Source of the DNA: Wansuia hejianensis
GTDB lineage: Bacteria > Bacillota > Clostridia > Lachnospirales > Lachnospiraceae
Length of the DNA: 64,000 nt
Direction: 5' to 3'
Assembly: GCF_014337215.1 (NCBI RefSeq)
Contig: NZ_CP060635.1
Coordinates: 2,307,501-2,371,500 of the forward strand
Shown: piece after piece, positions 9,336 to 17,031 of the stretch
Numbering within the stretch: the first letter of the stretch is position 1
Layout: the number at the start of each line of letters is the position of its first letter
Notes under the pieces: model-generated
The model's input: only the letters and a program-made list of their open reading frames with translations
Database searches by the model: none
What the model was told of the DNA's origin: nothing
Position numbers and translations under genes: made by a program

Positions 9336-10277
9336 TTACTCCCTCTTTCGCTCAAAGACCCTCAGCTTTGAACTTTTTGAGCGCTTGTTGGCCTTGATTT
9401 CTTCTTCTGTTGGTACTATGGGTTTTCTGGTTACTACAAATCCTTTGGACTTCTTTCCGCATACACACACCGGAAATTCCGGCGGACAGGTACACGGATG
9501 CTCGTTCCTTCTGAAAATGTTTTTTACGATGCGATCCTCCAGTGAATGGAAGGTGATCACACAAAGCCTGCCGCCATCTCCCAAAAAATCAATCATGCCG
9601 TCCAGTGAAGTTTCGAGAACCTCCAGTTCCTGATTTACCTCAATCCTCAGGGCCTGAAACGTTCTCTTGGCCGGATGACCGCCCGTTGCCCGCATTTTTG
9701 CCGGAATAGAAGCCTTAATGATTTCAATCAGCTCCCCAGTCGTTGAAACCGGCTTCTTCTCCCTTTCCAAACAAATATGCTTCGCAATATTTTTCGCAAA
9801 TTTTTCTTCGCCATAATCCCGTATGACTCGATACAGCTCACTTTCACCGTAGGTATTTACGATCTCATAAGCAGTGCGCGCCTGTCTTCTGTCCATACGC
9901 ATGTCAAGAGGCGCGTCCTCCCGGTACGTAAATCCCCGGTCAGCATTATCCAGCTGGTAGGAGGATACCCCCAGATCCAGCAGGATCCCGTCAACGGCCT
10001 GAATACCCCTTGCTTTCAGTTCGCCGACCATGTTGCAATAGTTGCTGCGCAGGATCGTCACCTGTTCTTCATACTCCCTCAGACGTCCGCGCGCAGCAGC
10101 GATTGCATCCTCATCTTGATCTATTCCTATAAATCTCCCCGTGGCAGATAATCGCCTGCAAACCTCCAGGGCATGTCCGCCGCCGCCAAGGGTGCCGTCC
10201 ACATAGATCCCATCAGGTTTTACCTTTAGATTTTCAATGGTCTCTTCCAGCAATACGGATGCATGTTTAAACTCCAT
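9336..10277 (-). CDS. rsmH: 16S rRNA (cytosine1402-N4)-methyltransferase RsmH
   Basis: SAM-dependent methyltransferase (formerly MraW) that modifies C1402 in the ribosomal P site. The frame opens at 10409, but the ATG at 10277 starts MEFKHASVLLEETIENL, the conserved N-terminus, with AGGAG ten bases upstream, giving 313 aa. The SAM motif YVDGTLGGGGHA, the DLGVSSYQLD segment, GGHPAKRTFQALRIEVN and VITFHSLEDRIVK are all present. The C-terminus carries a CTCPPEFPVCVCGKK cysteine cluster often seen in this family. Second gene of the dcw operon. Confidence 0.96.
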   Translation of the reverse strand: MEFKHASVLLEETIENLKVKPDGIYVDGTLGGGGHALEVCRRLSATGRFIGIDQDEDAIAAARGRLREYEEQVTILRSNYCNMVGELKARGIQAVDGILLDLGVSSYQLDNADRGFTYREDAPLDMRMDRRQARTAYEIVNTYGESELYRVIRDYGEEKFAKNIAKHICLEREKKPVSTTGELIEIIKASIPAKMRATGGHPAKRTFQALRIEVNQELEVLETSLDGMIDFLGDGGRLCVITFHSLEDRIVKNIFRRNEHPCTCPPEFPVCVCGKKSKGFVVTRKPIVPTEEEIKANKRSKSSKLRVFERKRE

Positions 10278-10311
10278 AGACTTAAGGCTCCTGTCTCCGG
10301 AGCACTCAGCC

Positions 10312-10743
10312 TCAGATGGTGATGCCCATATCCTGCAGCCCTTCTGCAATGGCATCCATATCATCATAATTGCTGTTTTCGCTCCATTTGCGCTTACTCC
10401 AGATCTCAATCCGGTTGATGTTGCCCGTCAGCACCACATCCTTCTCCAGACCAGCATATTCCCGCAGCGTCGCCGGTACGAGAATTCTCCCCTGCTTGTC
10501 CAGTTCACACGGTGCTGCACTCGCAACAAAAAACCGGGTAAAAGTTCTAGCATTTTTACTTGTAAGTGGCAGGGCGCGGAGCTTTTGTTCAAAGGCTTCC
10601 CATTCATTCTGCGGGTAAATCGAAAGACAACCATCCAGTCCCTTCGTCAGTACGAAATCATCTCCCAATTCGTCTCTGAACCTGGACGGTATGATCAATC
10701 TGCCCTTCGCATCGATTGAATGACTATACTCTCCCATGAACAT
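10312..10743 (-). CDS. mraZ: Division/cell wall cluster transcriptional regulator MraZ
   Basis: AbrB-like DNA-binding protein that autoregulates the dcw operon. The start at 10743 (MFMGEYSHSIDAKGRLIIP) is chosen because GAGGG lies eight bases upstream and it gives 143 aa, the usual length. Both DXXXR signatures are present: DAKGR near the N-terminus and DKQGR in the second half. First gene of the operon, 34 bp ahead of rsmH. Regularly spaced GTGG repeats just upstream fit known MraZ operators. Confidence 0.95.
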   Translation of the reverse strand: MFMGEYSHSIDAKGRLIIPSRFRDELGDDFVLTKGLDGCLSIYPQNEWEAFEQKLRALPLTSKNARTFTRFFVASAAPCELDKQGRILVPATLREYAGLEKDVVLTGNINRIEIWSKRKWSENSNYDDMDAIAEGLQDMGITI

Positions 10744-10810
10744 AAGCATTTCCCTCTTTAGCAAAAGTGAAGGGCTCCCCTCCTCCACTTTCTGAGTGGT
10801 ATGGAGAGAA

Positions 10811-10860
10811 CTGCCACATTCCCTCCATTTACCACCACTATTCACCACTTTCTACCACTT
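10811..10860 (-). promoter_or_regulatory. Putative MraZ operator: GTGG repeats at 10-bp steps
   Basis: Read on the minus strand, 10860-10831 is three successive 10-mers, AAGTGGTAGA, AAGTGGTGAA and TAGTGGTGGT; a fourth related unit, AATGTGGCAG, lies at 10820-10811. MraZ is known to bind short direct repeats in the mraZ leader at helical spacing in other bacteria. These repeats begin just downstream of the predicted -10 element, a position suited to repression. The repeats are visible; their binding by MraZ is inferred. Confidence 0.65.
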
Positions 10861-10868
10861 ATGTCCCT

Positions 10869-10897
10869 ATTCTATCCCATCAGCCCTAAAAGATCAA
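10869..10897 (-). promoter_or_regulatory. Promoter of the dcw operon
   Basis: Minus-strand -35 TTGATC (10897-10892), 17-bp spacer, and -10 TAGAAT (10874-10869). This is a good sigma-A match, about 125 bp ahead of the mraZ start and immediately upstream of the GTGG repeats. Confidence 0.7.
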
Positions 10898-11143
10898 TAC
10901 TTTTTTTGAAAATTCACATTTAATATTTATTGGTAAAATCCTCCATTTACGGGCATTTGCGGGCACAAAAGGAGGGAAAATGACTCCGCATTTCCCCTCC
11001 TACACAATACCTGCAAAATTATTTTATGTCTACCACAAGATGTGGTGTCCGCTGCAAAAAATGTCGGATTTGGCCTACATTTTTTGCCATGAATCAAGTG
11101 GGCGGGCCCACCTCATTTCTTCCACTCCTCAATCATGAAAAGT
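10898..11143. other. Intergenic stretch with inverted repeats, no ORF
   Basis: No credible gene. It holds an 11-bp perfect inverted repeat, GCAAAAAATGT at 11054-11064 against ACATTTTTTGC at 11077-11087, and an imperfect GGAGGGAAA (10971-10979) against TTTCCCCTCC (10991-11000). Neither is followed by a clear T-run. A small structured RNA is possible, but there is no promoter strong enough to claim one. Confidence 0.4.
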
Positions 11144-11180
11144 AAAAAAACACCGCCTGAAAAATATTTTCTCAGACAGT
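11144..11180 (-). terminator. Intrinsic terminator of ychF
   Basis: On the minus strand ACTGTCTGA (11180-11172) pairs with TCAGGCGGT (11160-11152), using G-U pairs, around an AT-rich loop, followed by a seven-T run (11150-11144). It lies 11 bp after the ychF stop. Confidence 0.85.
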
Positions 11181-11190
11181 GCTCTTATTT

Positions 11191-12288
11191 TTATACGTTG
11201 AACCGGAACAATATTACATCTCCATCCCGAACCACATAATCTTTTCCTTCCATCCGTACAAGGCCCTTTTCTCTGGCTCCCGCATAAGAACCGGCATCCA
11301 GAAGATCTTGATAATTCACCACCTCGGCTTTGATAAAACCTCTCTCAAAATCCGTATGAATCTTACCTGCAGCCTGGGGCGCTTTCGTACCCACCTTAAT
11401 GGTCCATGCACGGGTCTCGTCCTCCCCGCTGGTCAGAAAGCTCATGAGACCCAGCGTGCGGTAGCTGGCTTCGATCAGCTTGTCCAGGCCTGACTCCGCC
11501 AGTCCCAGATCTTCCAGGAACTCCTGCTTCTCATCATCGTCCAGTTCTGAGATTTCCGCCTCAATCTCCGCGCAGATCACGAACACTTCACTGCCGTGCT
11601 CTGCAGCATACTCCCGGACAGCCTGCACATTCCCGTTTGATACCCCATCGTCCGCCAGATCATCTTCACTGACATTCGCTGCATAAATGACCGGTTTGGC
11701 CGTCAGCAGGTTATATTCAGCAAACCAGCTTTCCTCATCTTCACTCTCCAGTTCAAAAAGAATCGCGTCCTTCCCGTCCTCCAGATGCTGCTTCAGCCGC
11801 TCCTGCATGGCGAATTCCTTCGCCGCAGTCTTGTCCATCCGGGCGCTCTTACCGGTCTTGGACATTCTCCTCTCCAGAACTTCCAGATCGGCAAAAATCA
11901 GCTCCAGATCAATCGTCTCAATATCTCTCAACGGATTGATGTTCCCATCCACATGCACCACATTCTCATCTTCAAAGCAGCGCACTACATGAACGATTGC
12001 ATCTACCTCCCGGATGTTGGCCAGAAACTGGTTCCCCAGTCCCTCGCCCTTGGAAGCTCCTTTGACCAGCCCCGCAATATCCACAAATTCCACAACGGCC
12101 GGCGTCACCTTCTTTGAATGATAAAAATCTCCCAAAAGCTGAATCCGCTGATCCGGAACCGGTACTATTCCCACATTAGGATCAATCGTACAGAACGGAT
12201 AGTTAGCAGACTCCGCCCCGGCTTTGGTCAAAGAATTAAAAAGGGTACTCTTTCCCACATTGGGAAGCCCCACAATACCTAATTTCAT
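11191..12288 (-). CDS. ychF: Redox-regulated ATPase YchF (OBG-family, Ola1-like)
   Basis: Ribosome-associated P-loop NTPase of the TRAFAC class that prefers ATP over GTP. 365 aa, the family norm. The G1 motif GLPNVGKS is at 7-14, DIAGLVKGAS is the G3 region, and the G4 position reads NVSEDD rather than NKxD, the feature linked to ATP use in YchF. A coiled-coil insertion (about 130-200) and a C-terminal TGS domain (about 280-363) follow. Single-gene unit with its own promoter and terminator. Confidence 0.96.
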   Translation of the reverse strand: MKLGIVGLPNVGKSTLFNSLTKAGAESANYPFCTIDPNVGIVPVPDQRIQLLGDFYHSKKVTPAVVEFVDIAGLVKGASKGEGLGNQFLANIREVDAIVHVVRCFEDENVVHVDGNINPLRDIETIDLELIFADLEVLERRMSKTGKSARMDKTAAKEFAMQERLKQHLEDGKDAILFELESEDEESWFAEYNLLTAKPVIYAANVSEDDLADDGVSNGNVQAVREYAAEHGSEVFVICAEIEAEISELDDDEKQEFLEDLGLAESGLDKLIEASYRTLGLMSFLTSGEDETRAWTIKVGTKAPQAAGKIHTDFERGFIKAEVVNYQDLLDAGSYAGAREKGLVRMEGKDYVVRDGDVILFRFNV

Positions 12289-12324
12289 CGATCATGACCT
12301 CTTTATTCTATAAATTCTTTCGTC

Positions 12325-12353
12325 ATTTTAGCACACTTTGTGTACCAGCGCAA
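12325..12353 (-). promoter_or_regulatory. Putative ychF promoter, -35 inside a dispersed repeat
   Basis: Minus-strand -35 TTGCGC (12353-12348), 17-bp spacer, -10 TAAAAT (12330-12325), 37 bp ahead of the ychF start. The -35 hexamer lies within the repeat unit listed at 12336-12435, so insertion of the repeat may have supplied part of the promoter. The -35 match is modest. Confidence 0.5.
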
Positions 12354-12435
12354 GCTGTTTCCCGCCCTGTTGCTTCCCGCCCCGTCAGGAGCATGTGTTA
12401 CAGGACACTTCTGGGATATATATTGTGTAAAAGCA
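12336..12435. repeat. Intergenic copy of the dispersed repeat also found in rsgA
   Basis: On the plus strand this stretch follows the same order of words as the two 69-bp units in rsgA (17851-17988): a TTTGTG start, CAAGCTGTTTCCCGCC, CCGTCAGGAGCATGTGTTA, GGGATATA, then the start of a second unit, ATTGTGTAAAAGCAA. It carries an extra 15-bp CTGTTGCTTCCCGCC block, a partial internal duplication. The central GCCCCGTCAGGAGC is the same small palindrome as in the other copies, with one mismatch. By eye, identity is about three quarters. Confidence 0.65.
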
Positions 12436-12657
12436 AGCACTCCACCCCAGTTGTACAGGAATTAAACAGTAATTCAGGCTTGCGTATTTATTTTTACATT
12501 GATTCAGATATCTTTATTTTATTAAATTTGCGTAGAACTCCTCTTCCCTGTTCTATTGAAATTACCAGATACGGTATCGACTATAAGATAAAAACAGAAA
12601 CAGGCATTGGGTACTGTTGACCTGCAGCACCCGCCATAAGATACTTTAAGATTTGAC
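12436..12657. other. AT-rich spacer without a recognisable gene
   Basis: Lies between the repeat and the 3' end of the Rpn-type gene. No ORF with a ribosome site, and no clear terminator or promoter on either strand. It appears to be accessory or decayed sequence. Confidence 0.4.
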
Positions 12658-13509
12658 TTACTGGATTTCTTCCATAAACTGCCCGACAGAGGTGGCCCTG
12701 GCAGCCAGCTTCAGCCATCGCCTCAGCACTTCTGGTCTCTTCTCATTCATGACTTTCTCGGCCAGCTCCTCATCAGGTAAGGCTCCAAGATCTTCTAACA
12801 ATTCCAAAATCACCTCTGCCCTTCCTTCTACTTTCGCTTCTGCCCGCTCATCCAAAATTACTTCCTGTAAGGTCATAAATTTATCCTCCATCTCCCTGCT
12901 TGATTTTATCAGGCGGATCGAATCCTGAAGCTGCGTCACATAGACGTCCCTGAAATTCCTCTGGCTCTCTGCCAAATTCGCCTTCACAAATTCCAAAAAA
13001 TTTACCAGTCCGGCCGGAACCTCCTCCAGGTTCCTCACGCAGGTGTTCAGGAAAACACTCCGGCACCCTTCCTCCTGCTTCAGCTCCCCTTCCTCCAGGC
13101 AGCAATTCTCAAAGGTATACAGATACCGTCCTTTCCCGAACGGGTCAAAATCGCAGACAAATATCACAAAACAATCCGACAGCTCCTGATAATCCTGCCC
13201 ACAGTGCAAAAGCTCCATGTCCATCTGGCTGTGATAATAACGGCTGCGCCTTGCCAGCCCGGGCTTCTGTACGACCTGCATCTCTATGTCGTAATGGGTA
13301 TTGTCAGCATCCTTCGCATAGACATCCAGCTGCACGCTCCTGTACTCCGGCCGGAATACCACACTCTTCTCACTGCTGACCTCCACCCTTCCAACGGAGA
13401 TCCCCAGACACATCTCTAAAAACCCACGGCAATTATCAACGTCCGCCATAACAGCACAAAACATGAAATTATCTTTCAGAGTAAGCTCATCCAGCTTCTT
13501 TTTCAACAC
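12658..13509 (-). CDS. Rpn-family PD-(D/E)XK nuclease / transposase-like protein
   Basis: 283-aa protein of the recombination-promoting nuclease type (PD-(D/E)XK superfamily). The N-terminus LTLKDNFMFCAVMADVDNC and the core RSVQLDVYAKDADNTHYDIEMQV, with the catalytic Asp and Glu-x-Gln, are characteristic; RSRYYHSQMD follows, as in family members. The C-terminal third is charged and probably helical. The start is GTG at 13509, with GGAGG about ten bases upstream. Such genes are scattered accessory loci and often sit by mobile elements, as here, next to an IS91-like transposon. Rpn proteins promote RecA-independent recombination; the role of this copy is unknown. Confidence 0.8.
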   Translation of the reverse strand: MLKKKLDELTLKDNFMFCAVMADVDNCRGFLEMCLGISVGRVEVSSEKSVVFRPEYRSVQLDVYAKDADNTHYDIEMQVVQKPGLARRSRYYHSQMDMELLHCGQDYQELSDCFVIFVCDFDPFGKGRYLYTFENCCLEEGELKQEEGCRSVFLNTCVRNLEEVPAGLVNFLEFVKANLAESQRNFRDVYVTQLQDSIRLIKSSREMEDKFMTLQEVILDERAEAKVEGRAEVILELLEDLGALPDEELAEKVMNEKRPEVLRRWLKLAARATSVGQFMEEIQ

Positions 13510-13691
13510 TATATTATTCCTCCATTAAAGCAGAGGAATCCTACTCATTTCAATTATATCAAACACCAGAAAACAATGCAACACTAGCCGCCTATTCCGG
13601 GCCGCTGTCTTCTCTGACAAGTTTTGGATCCATTGGCGCTGCCTCATGCCTGTTAATAAATTTAGTATGATACAGGATTTGGCTTTCACCA

Positions 13692-13948
13692 TTGTCCTTT
13701 CATAAAGTTATAGAGGAACTCAGACAAAAATATATCAGAAATCTACCAGAAGGAAGGACTGCAAAACCCGTCAAAAACATGACTGACTCTGATTTGCCGG
13801 ATATGTGCTACTTCCCTATCGTGCTGATGGTCTTGACGATGATGAATTTGAAGAAGGGTTTTACATCGACCTTTTCTGGCATCGTTTGTTTTCTATGTCC
13901 GCATTTATGTGGGCTATTTTATTGAAAGATCCGTTATATAAAAAATAG
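13692..13948 (+). pseudogene. Frameshifted remnant of the small acidic IS companion ORF
   Basis: The first 41 codons read VIEELRQKYIRNLPEGRTAKPV and onwards, resembling KLREQYIKEPPEGVTSDEV in the intact ORF at 15251. Near 13815 homology jumps to another frame, which reads LDDDEFEEGFYIDLFW and stops at 13948, against DDDFDEEGFYLF in the intact copy. Similarity also continues past the stop of the intact copy. So this is a diverged copy broken by a frameshift. The spacer 13510-13691 holds no gene that I can support. Confidence 0.6.
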
Positions 13949-14003
13949 GCTTCGCCTATTCAACTCCCCTGCCCCTCATTCATGAGGGGTGGGGTTTTCT
14001 TTT
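13944..14003 (+). terminator. Two hairpins with T-run ahead of the transposase
   Basis: AATAGGC-TTC-GCCTATT at 13944-13960 is followed by CCCCTCAT (13972-13979), a 2-nt loop and ATGAGGGG (13982-13989), extended by outer CCCC/GGGG, then TTTTCTTTTTT. This is a strong plus-strand intrinsic terminator and may also be the structured end of the IS91-like element, or may shield it from outside transcription. Confidence 0.65.
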
Positions 14004-14029
14004 TTGTTACTTTGGTTCATAATAGTTTT

Positions 14030-15211
14030 ATGAATATCTTACAAAATATTTTTAAAGACCATTACGAAGAAATGTTTTATATCTTACATCCTCGTGACTC
14101 TGTCATCGAAAATGTCGAAAAAATGATTCATTGTGGCGATCCTTCCTTTGGTGGCGCCATGTTTGCCTGCCCTTGTTGTGGTACTTTCAAATATGTTCCC
14201 TTTCGATGCCATTCCCGTTTCTGTCCTACCTGTGGCAACATGTACTCCATTGACAGGTCTACTTCCATGTCTTTTAAAATCATTGATGTCCAGCATCGAC
14301 ACTGTGTTTTTACCATCGCCAGCGAACTCCGTCATTTTTTTCTCGAAGACCGTTCCCTTCTAAACTGTCTGTTCTCCGCTGTTAACAGCGTGGTCTCCCG
14401 TATGTTCCATAAGCTCAACAAATCAGAGTCCTTCACTCCTGGCTTTATCTGTGTCCTGCATACTTTTGGACGAGACTTAAAATGGAATCCCCATATACAT
14501 TGTCTTGTCTCAGAAGGTGGGGTCGGCAATTCTCTGCTTTGGCGTCATATAAAACATTTCAACTTTAAGCTCCTTCGGGATTCTTTTCAAACCGCCCTGC
14601 TTAACGAACTGCATATACACCTTGGCAACTCCTTTAAAAAAGTAAAATCTACCATCTATGCTGACCACAAAAATGGTTTCTATGTCCGTGCCATGCCTAA
14701 TAAATGCAATCCTTCCAATGTAATCAAATATATTGGAAGATATCTTGGCCGGCCTGTAATTGCTACTTCTCGTATCGATGCTTACGATGGTGACTTTGTT
14801 ACCTTCCATTACAACCGTCATGAGGATAACAAACTTATGACTGAAAATCTTCCAGTCCTTGATTTTATTTCTCGTCTTACGCAACACATACCGGAAAAGC
14901 ATTTCAAAATGATTCGCTATTATGGTATCTATGCAAGGCATTGTAAATCGGATTGTTATCTGCGACGAGCTATTTCCAAGGAAAAACATAAGATTCTCTT
15001 ATCCTTTAACCGTTGGCGAGAATGTATCCTTTCCTCTTTTGGCTATGATCCTTTGAAATGTCCTAACTGTGGCAGCAAAATGCTTTTTCAAGAACTATAT
15101 TTCAATCATAAACCTGTTTCTTTGCATGAATTATATGAAAAGGTAATGCGTAAGCACATGTGCCGGTCTCCCGCCCTAATTCCAAATCTTCCAACTCCAA
15201 CGTTTTCGTGA
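14030..15211 (+). CDS. IS91-family transposase (HUH, Y2 type)
   Basis: Rolling-circle-type transposase. An N-terminal zinc-binding region carries FACPCCGTF and CHSRFCPTCGN. The HUH metal motif is NPHIHCLVSEGG, and two candidate catalytic tyrosines lie three residues apart in KYIGRYLGRP. A C-terminal CPNCGSKM adds a further zinc pair. The frame opens at 13982, but that ATG lies inside a terminator hairpin, so the Met at 14030 (MNILQNIFKDHYEEMF) is preferred, giving 393 aa. Codon use is visibly more AT-rich than in the neighbours, consistent with transfer. The element ends were not confirmed. Confidence 0.88.
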   Translation: MNILQNIFKDHYEEMFYILHPRDSVIENVEKMIHCGDPSFGGAMFACPCCGTFKYVPFRCHSRFCPTCGNMYSIDRSTSMSFKIIDVQHRHCVFTIASELRHFFLEDRSLLNCLFSAVNSVVSRMFHKLNKSESFTPGFICVLHTFGRDLKWNPHIHCLVSEGGVGNSLLWRHIKHFNFKLLRDSFQTALLNELHIHLGNSFKKVKSTIYADHKNGFYVRAMPNKCNPSNVIKYIGRYLGRPVIATSRIDAYDGDFVTFHYNRHEDNKLMTENLPVLDFISRLTQHIPEKHFKMIRYYGIYARHCKSDCYLRRAISKEKHKILLSFNRWRECILSSFGYDPLKCPNCGSKMLFQELYFNHKPVSLHELYEKVMRKHMCRSPALIPNLPTPTFS

Positions 15212-15250
15212 TACAATCAAACTATCTATCAGAAAGCGGAGGCTGTCACT

Positions 15251-15445
15251 ATGGAATACATAACAGAAGCAGAACTTGCAAAGAAACTTCGAGAACAATA
15301 TATTAAAGAACCGCCAGAAGGTGTAACTTCTGATGAAGTCCGTGAAATGAGTGATGAAGATCTCTTGGACATGGACTATTTTCTTCATGAATTTGACGAT
15401 TTTGATGATGACGATTTTGACGAAGAAGGGTTTTATCTCTTCTGA
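15251..15445 (+). CDS. Small acidic protein downstream of the IS91-like transposase
   Basis: 64-aa protein, MEYITEAELAKKLREQYIK at the N-terminus and an Asp-rich run (FDDFDDDDFDEEGF) at the C-terminus. GCGGAGGC lies nine bases before the ATG, 39 bp after the transposase stop, so it is probably co-expressed. No known domain recognised. The strong negative charge could suit a regulator that binds the transposase or mimics DNA, but that is conjecture. A decayed copy at 13692 shows that the ORF belongs to the mobile unit. Confidence 0.65.
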   Translation: MEYITEAELAKKLREQYIKEPPEGVTSDEVREMSDEDLLDMDYFLHEFDDFDDDDFDEEGFYLF

Positions 15446-15498
15446 TCCAGGATCGTCTGTTTCTCATGCCCGCCTCCCCCCGAGCTTTTTTAATTCAG

Positions 15499-15524
15499 AA
15501 GTTCTCCAAAAGGAGAACTTTCCT
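15499..15524 (+). terminator. Hairpin after the IS companion ORF
   Basis: AAGTTCTCC (15499-15507), loop AAAA, GGAGAACTT (15512-15520), then TTCC. It is a perfect 9-bp stem and could be the transcription terminator or the structured terminus of the IS91-like element. Confidence 0.55.
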
Positions 15525-15538
15525 ATAAAGTAAAAATA

Positions 15539-15586
15539 CTCCTTTTTAATAAGAATTATCATATCTGAATTCTTACCAAAAAGGAG
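15539..15586. terminator. Long imperfect inverted repeat, probably bidirectional terminator
   Basis: CTCCTTTTT and TAAGAATT at 15539-15557 pair with AATTCTTA and AAAAAGGAG at 15568-15586, with a 2-nt mismatch between the blocks. A T-run follows on the plus strand (CCATTTTTT) and a shorter one on the minus strand (TATTTTTA). It separates the IS unit from thiN, read towards it on the minus strand, and could serve both. Confidence 0.65.
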
Positions 15587-15710
15587 CCATTTTTTCCCTT
15601 TTGTATTCGGCTGCTCATCTTTTTACCGGCACTTTCTTTACATTCCGGTACAAGTCCTGCCCCGGTGTGTTCGTCCAAGTATCCATCCCCGCTTCGCCTC
15701 AAAACCATAA

Positions 15711-16364
15711 TTAATCCCTGCTCTGCATCAGGATCAATATCCCCTCTCTCCACCTTATCCTAGCTTCTTCTTCCAGAATTTCATTGCTGACTGAAAGCCC
15801 CCCATCGCCCTGCACGAGTGTATACTCCTGAAGCGGATACTGAAAACCTTCCAGCGTCAATCCGCGCACCTCACCCCGAAACGGAAAATAAGACACATAT
15901 TTTCCAAATTGTTCTTTTTTTCTGAGAACTATTTCTCTCTCTACAGGCATTGTAATCAGGTTACCCGGGTCGGCAATCCAGCCGGTGATTCCTTTTTGCC
16001 AGAGTAAGTATAGATTGTAAATATTGCTCAGGACATGATCCAGCCTGCTTCCGGTAGCTCCCAGGAAATAGACTTCTGTTGCTCCCAGCTTTAAAGCCTG
16101 ATTTAAAGCAATATCCGTATCGGTGGTATCCTTAACCGGGTTGAAGGTGTAGATCGGTATTTCCTTATTTGCGCGGTAATACCCAATCACTTCCGGAGCT
16201 ATGCTGTCAAAATCTCCCACGATGCAATCAGGCTGAATTCTGTTCCGGTAGCAGAAATCCAGACCGCGGTCGGCGGCTACCATACAATCAGGCTTTATTT
16301 TTTCGAGAAAACCGAGGGCAAAGCCATCTTCTATGGCGCCCCCGGATATAATGATCGTTTTCAT
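15711..16364 (-). CDS. thiN: Thiamine pyrophosphokinase
   Basis: Transfers pyrophosphate from ATP to thiamine, giving the cofactor TPP. 217 aa, the usual length. Motifs: AADRGLDFCY, VGDFDSI, KDTTDTDIALNQAL and GATGSRLDHVLSN, which bind metal and ATP; the C-terminal beta domain has LTLEGFQYPL and SNEI. It starts 3 bp after the rpe stop, so it is translationally linked to rpe. This thiN-rpe-rsgA-prkC order is standard in Clostridia. Confidence 0.93.
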   Translation of the reverse strand: MKTIIISGGAIEDGFALGFLEKIKPDCMVAADRGLDFCYRNRIQPDCIVGDFDSIAPEVIGYYRANKEIPIYTFNPVKDTTDTDIALNQALKLGATEVYFLGATGSRLDHVLSNIYNLYLLWQKGITGWIADPGNLITMPVEREIVLRKKEQFGKYVSYFPFRGEVRGLTLEGFQYPLQEYTLVQGDGGLSVSNEILEEEARIRWREGILILMQSRD

Positions 16365-16367
16365 TTT

Positions 16368-17030
16368 TTATTTCCTCTGGTTAAATTTTTCCTGGAACTG
16401 GGCAACATTCGACGGGATATCACCTTTAAATACGCCTGAACCGGCCACCAGAATATTGGCCCCTGCTTCCAATACCAGTCCGGCTGTCTCACTGTTTATT
16501 CCGCCGTCTACCTCTATGGAGGTTTCCCGATATCCGGCCTCGTCCAGCTTTTTCCGAAGGCTTCTGATTTTATCCGTCATCGCAGACAGATAAGACTGGC
16601 CTCCAAAGCCCGGATTCACAGTCATCAGCAGTACCATGTCCGTCTTATCCAGCACATAATCCAGCACATTCAGGGGGGTGGCGGGATTCAGGGCGACGGC
16701 CGCCTGCATTCCACATTCATGGATCGTCTGCAGCGTCCGGTCCAGATGTCTGCAGGCTTCCGCATGGACGGTCAGCATGTCTGCGCCGCTTTTCTTCATC
16801 TCCTCCACATAACGGCCCGGGTCCTCCACCATCATGTGGACATCAAAAAACAGCCCGCTTTCTTTCCTGATCGAAGAGATTACCGGCATACCGAAGGAAA
16901 TGCTGGGCACAAACATCCCGTCCATCACATCGATGTGCAGCCACTGGCATCCGCACTGTTCCAGCAGGGCCAGCTGCTCTCCCAGACGGTTAAAATCTGC
17001 TGAAAGCATAGAAGGTGCCAACTGATACAT
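16368..17030 (-). CDS. rpe: Ribulose-phosphate 3-epimerase
   Basis: Interconverts ribulose-5-phosphate and xylulose-5-phosphate in the pentose phosphate pathway. 220-aa TIM barrel with the expected signatures: LAPSMLSADF at the N-terminus, HIDVMDGMFVPSISFG with metal-binding His and Asp, VNPGFGGQ, and the catalytic EVDGGIN. Sits 1 bp after the rsgA stop. Confidence 0.96.
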   Translation of the reverse strand: MYQLAPSMLSADFNRLGEQLALLEQCGCQWLHIDVMDGMFVPSISFGMPVISSIRKESGLFFDVHMMVEDPGRYVEEMKKSGADMLTVHAEACRHLDRTLQTIHECGMQAAVALNPATPLNVLDYVLDKTDMVLLMTVNPGFGGQSYLSAMTDKIRSLRKKLDEAGYRETSIEVDGGINSETAGLVLEAGANILVAGSGVFKGDIPSNVAQFQEKFNQRK

Positions 17031-17031
17031 A

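Noticed and set aside
10971..11000. Imperfect GGAGGGAAA/TTTCCCCTCC repeat as a terminator
   Set aside because: No T-run on either strand and no gene ending near it.
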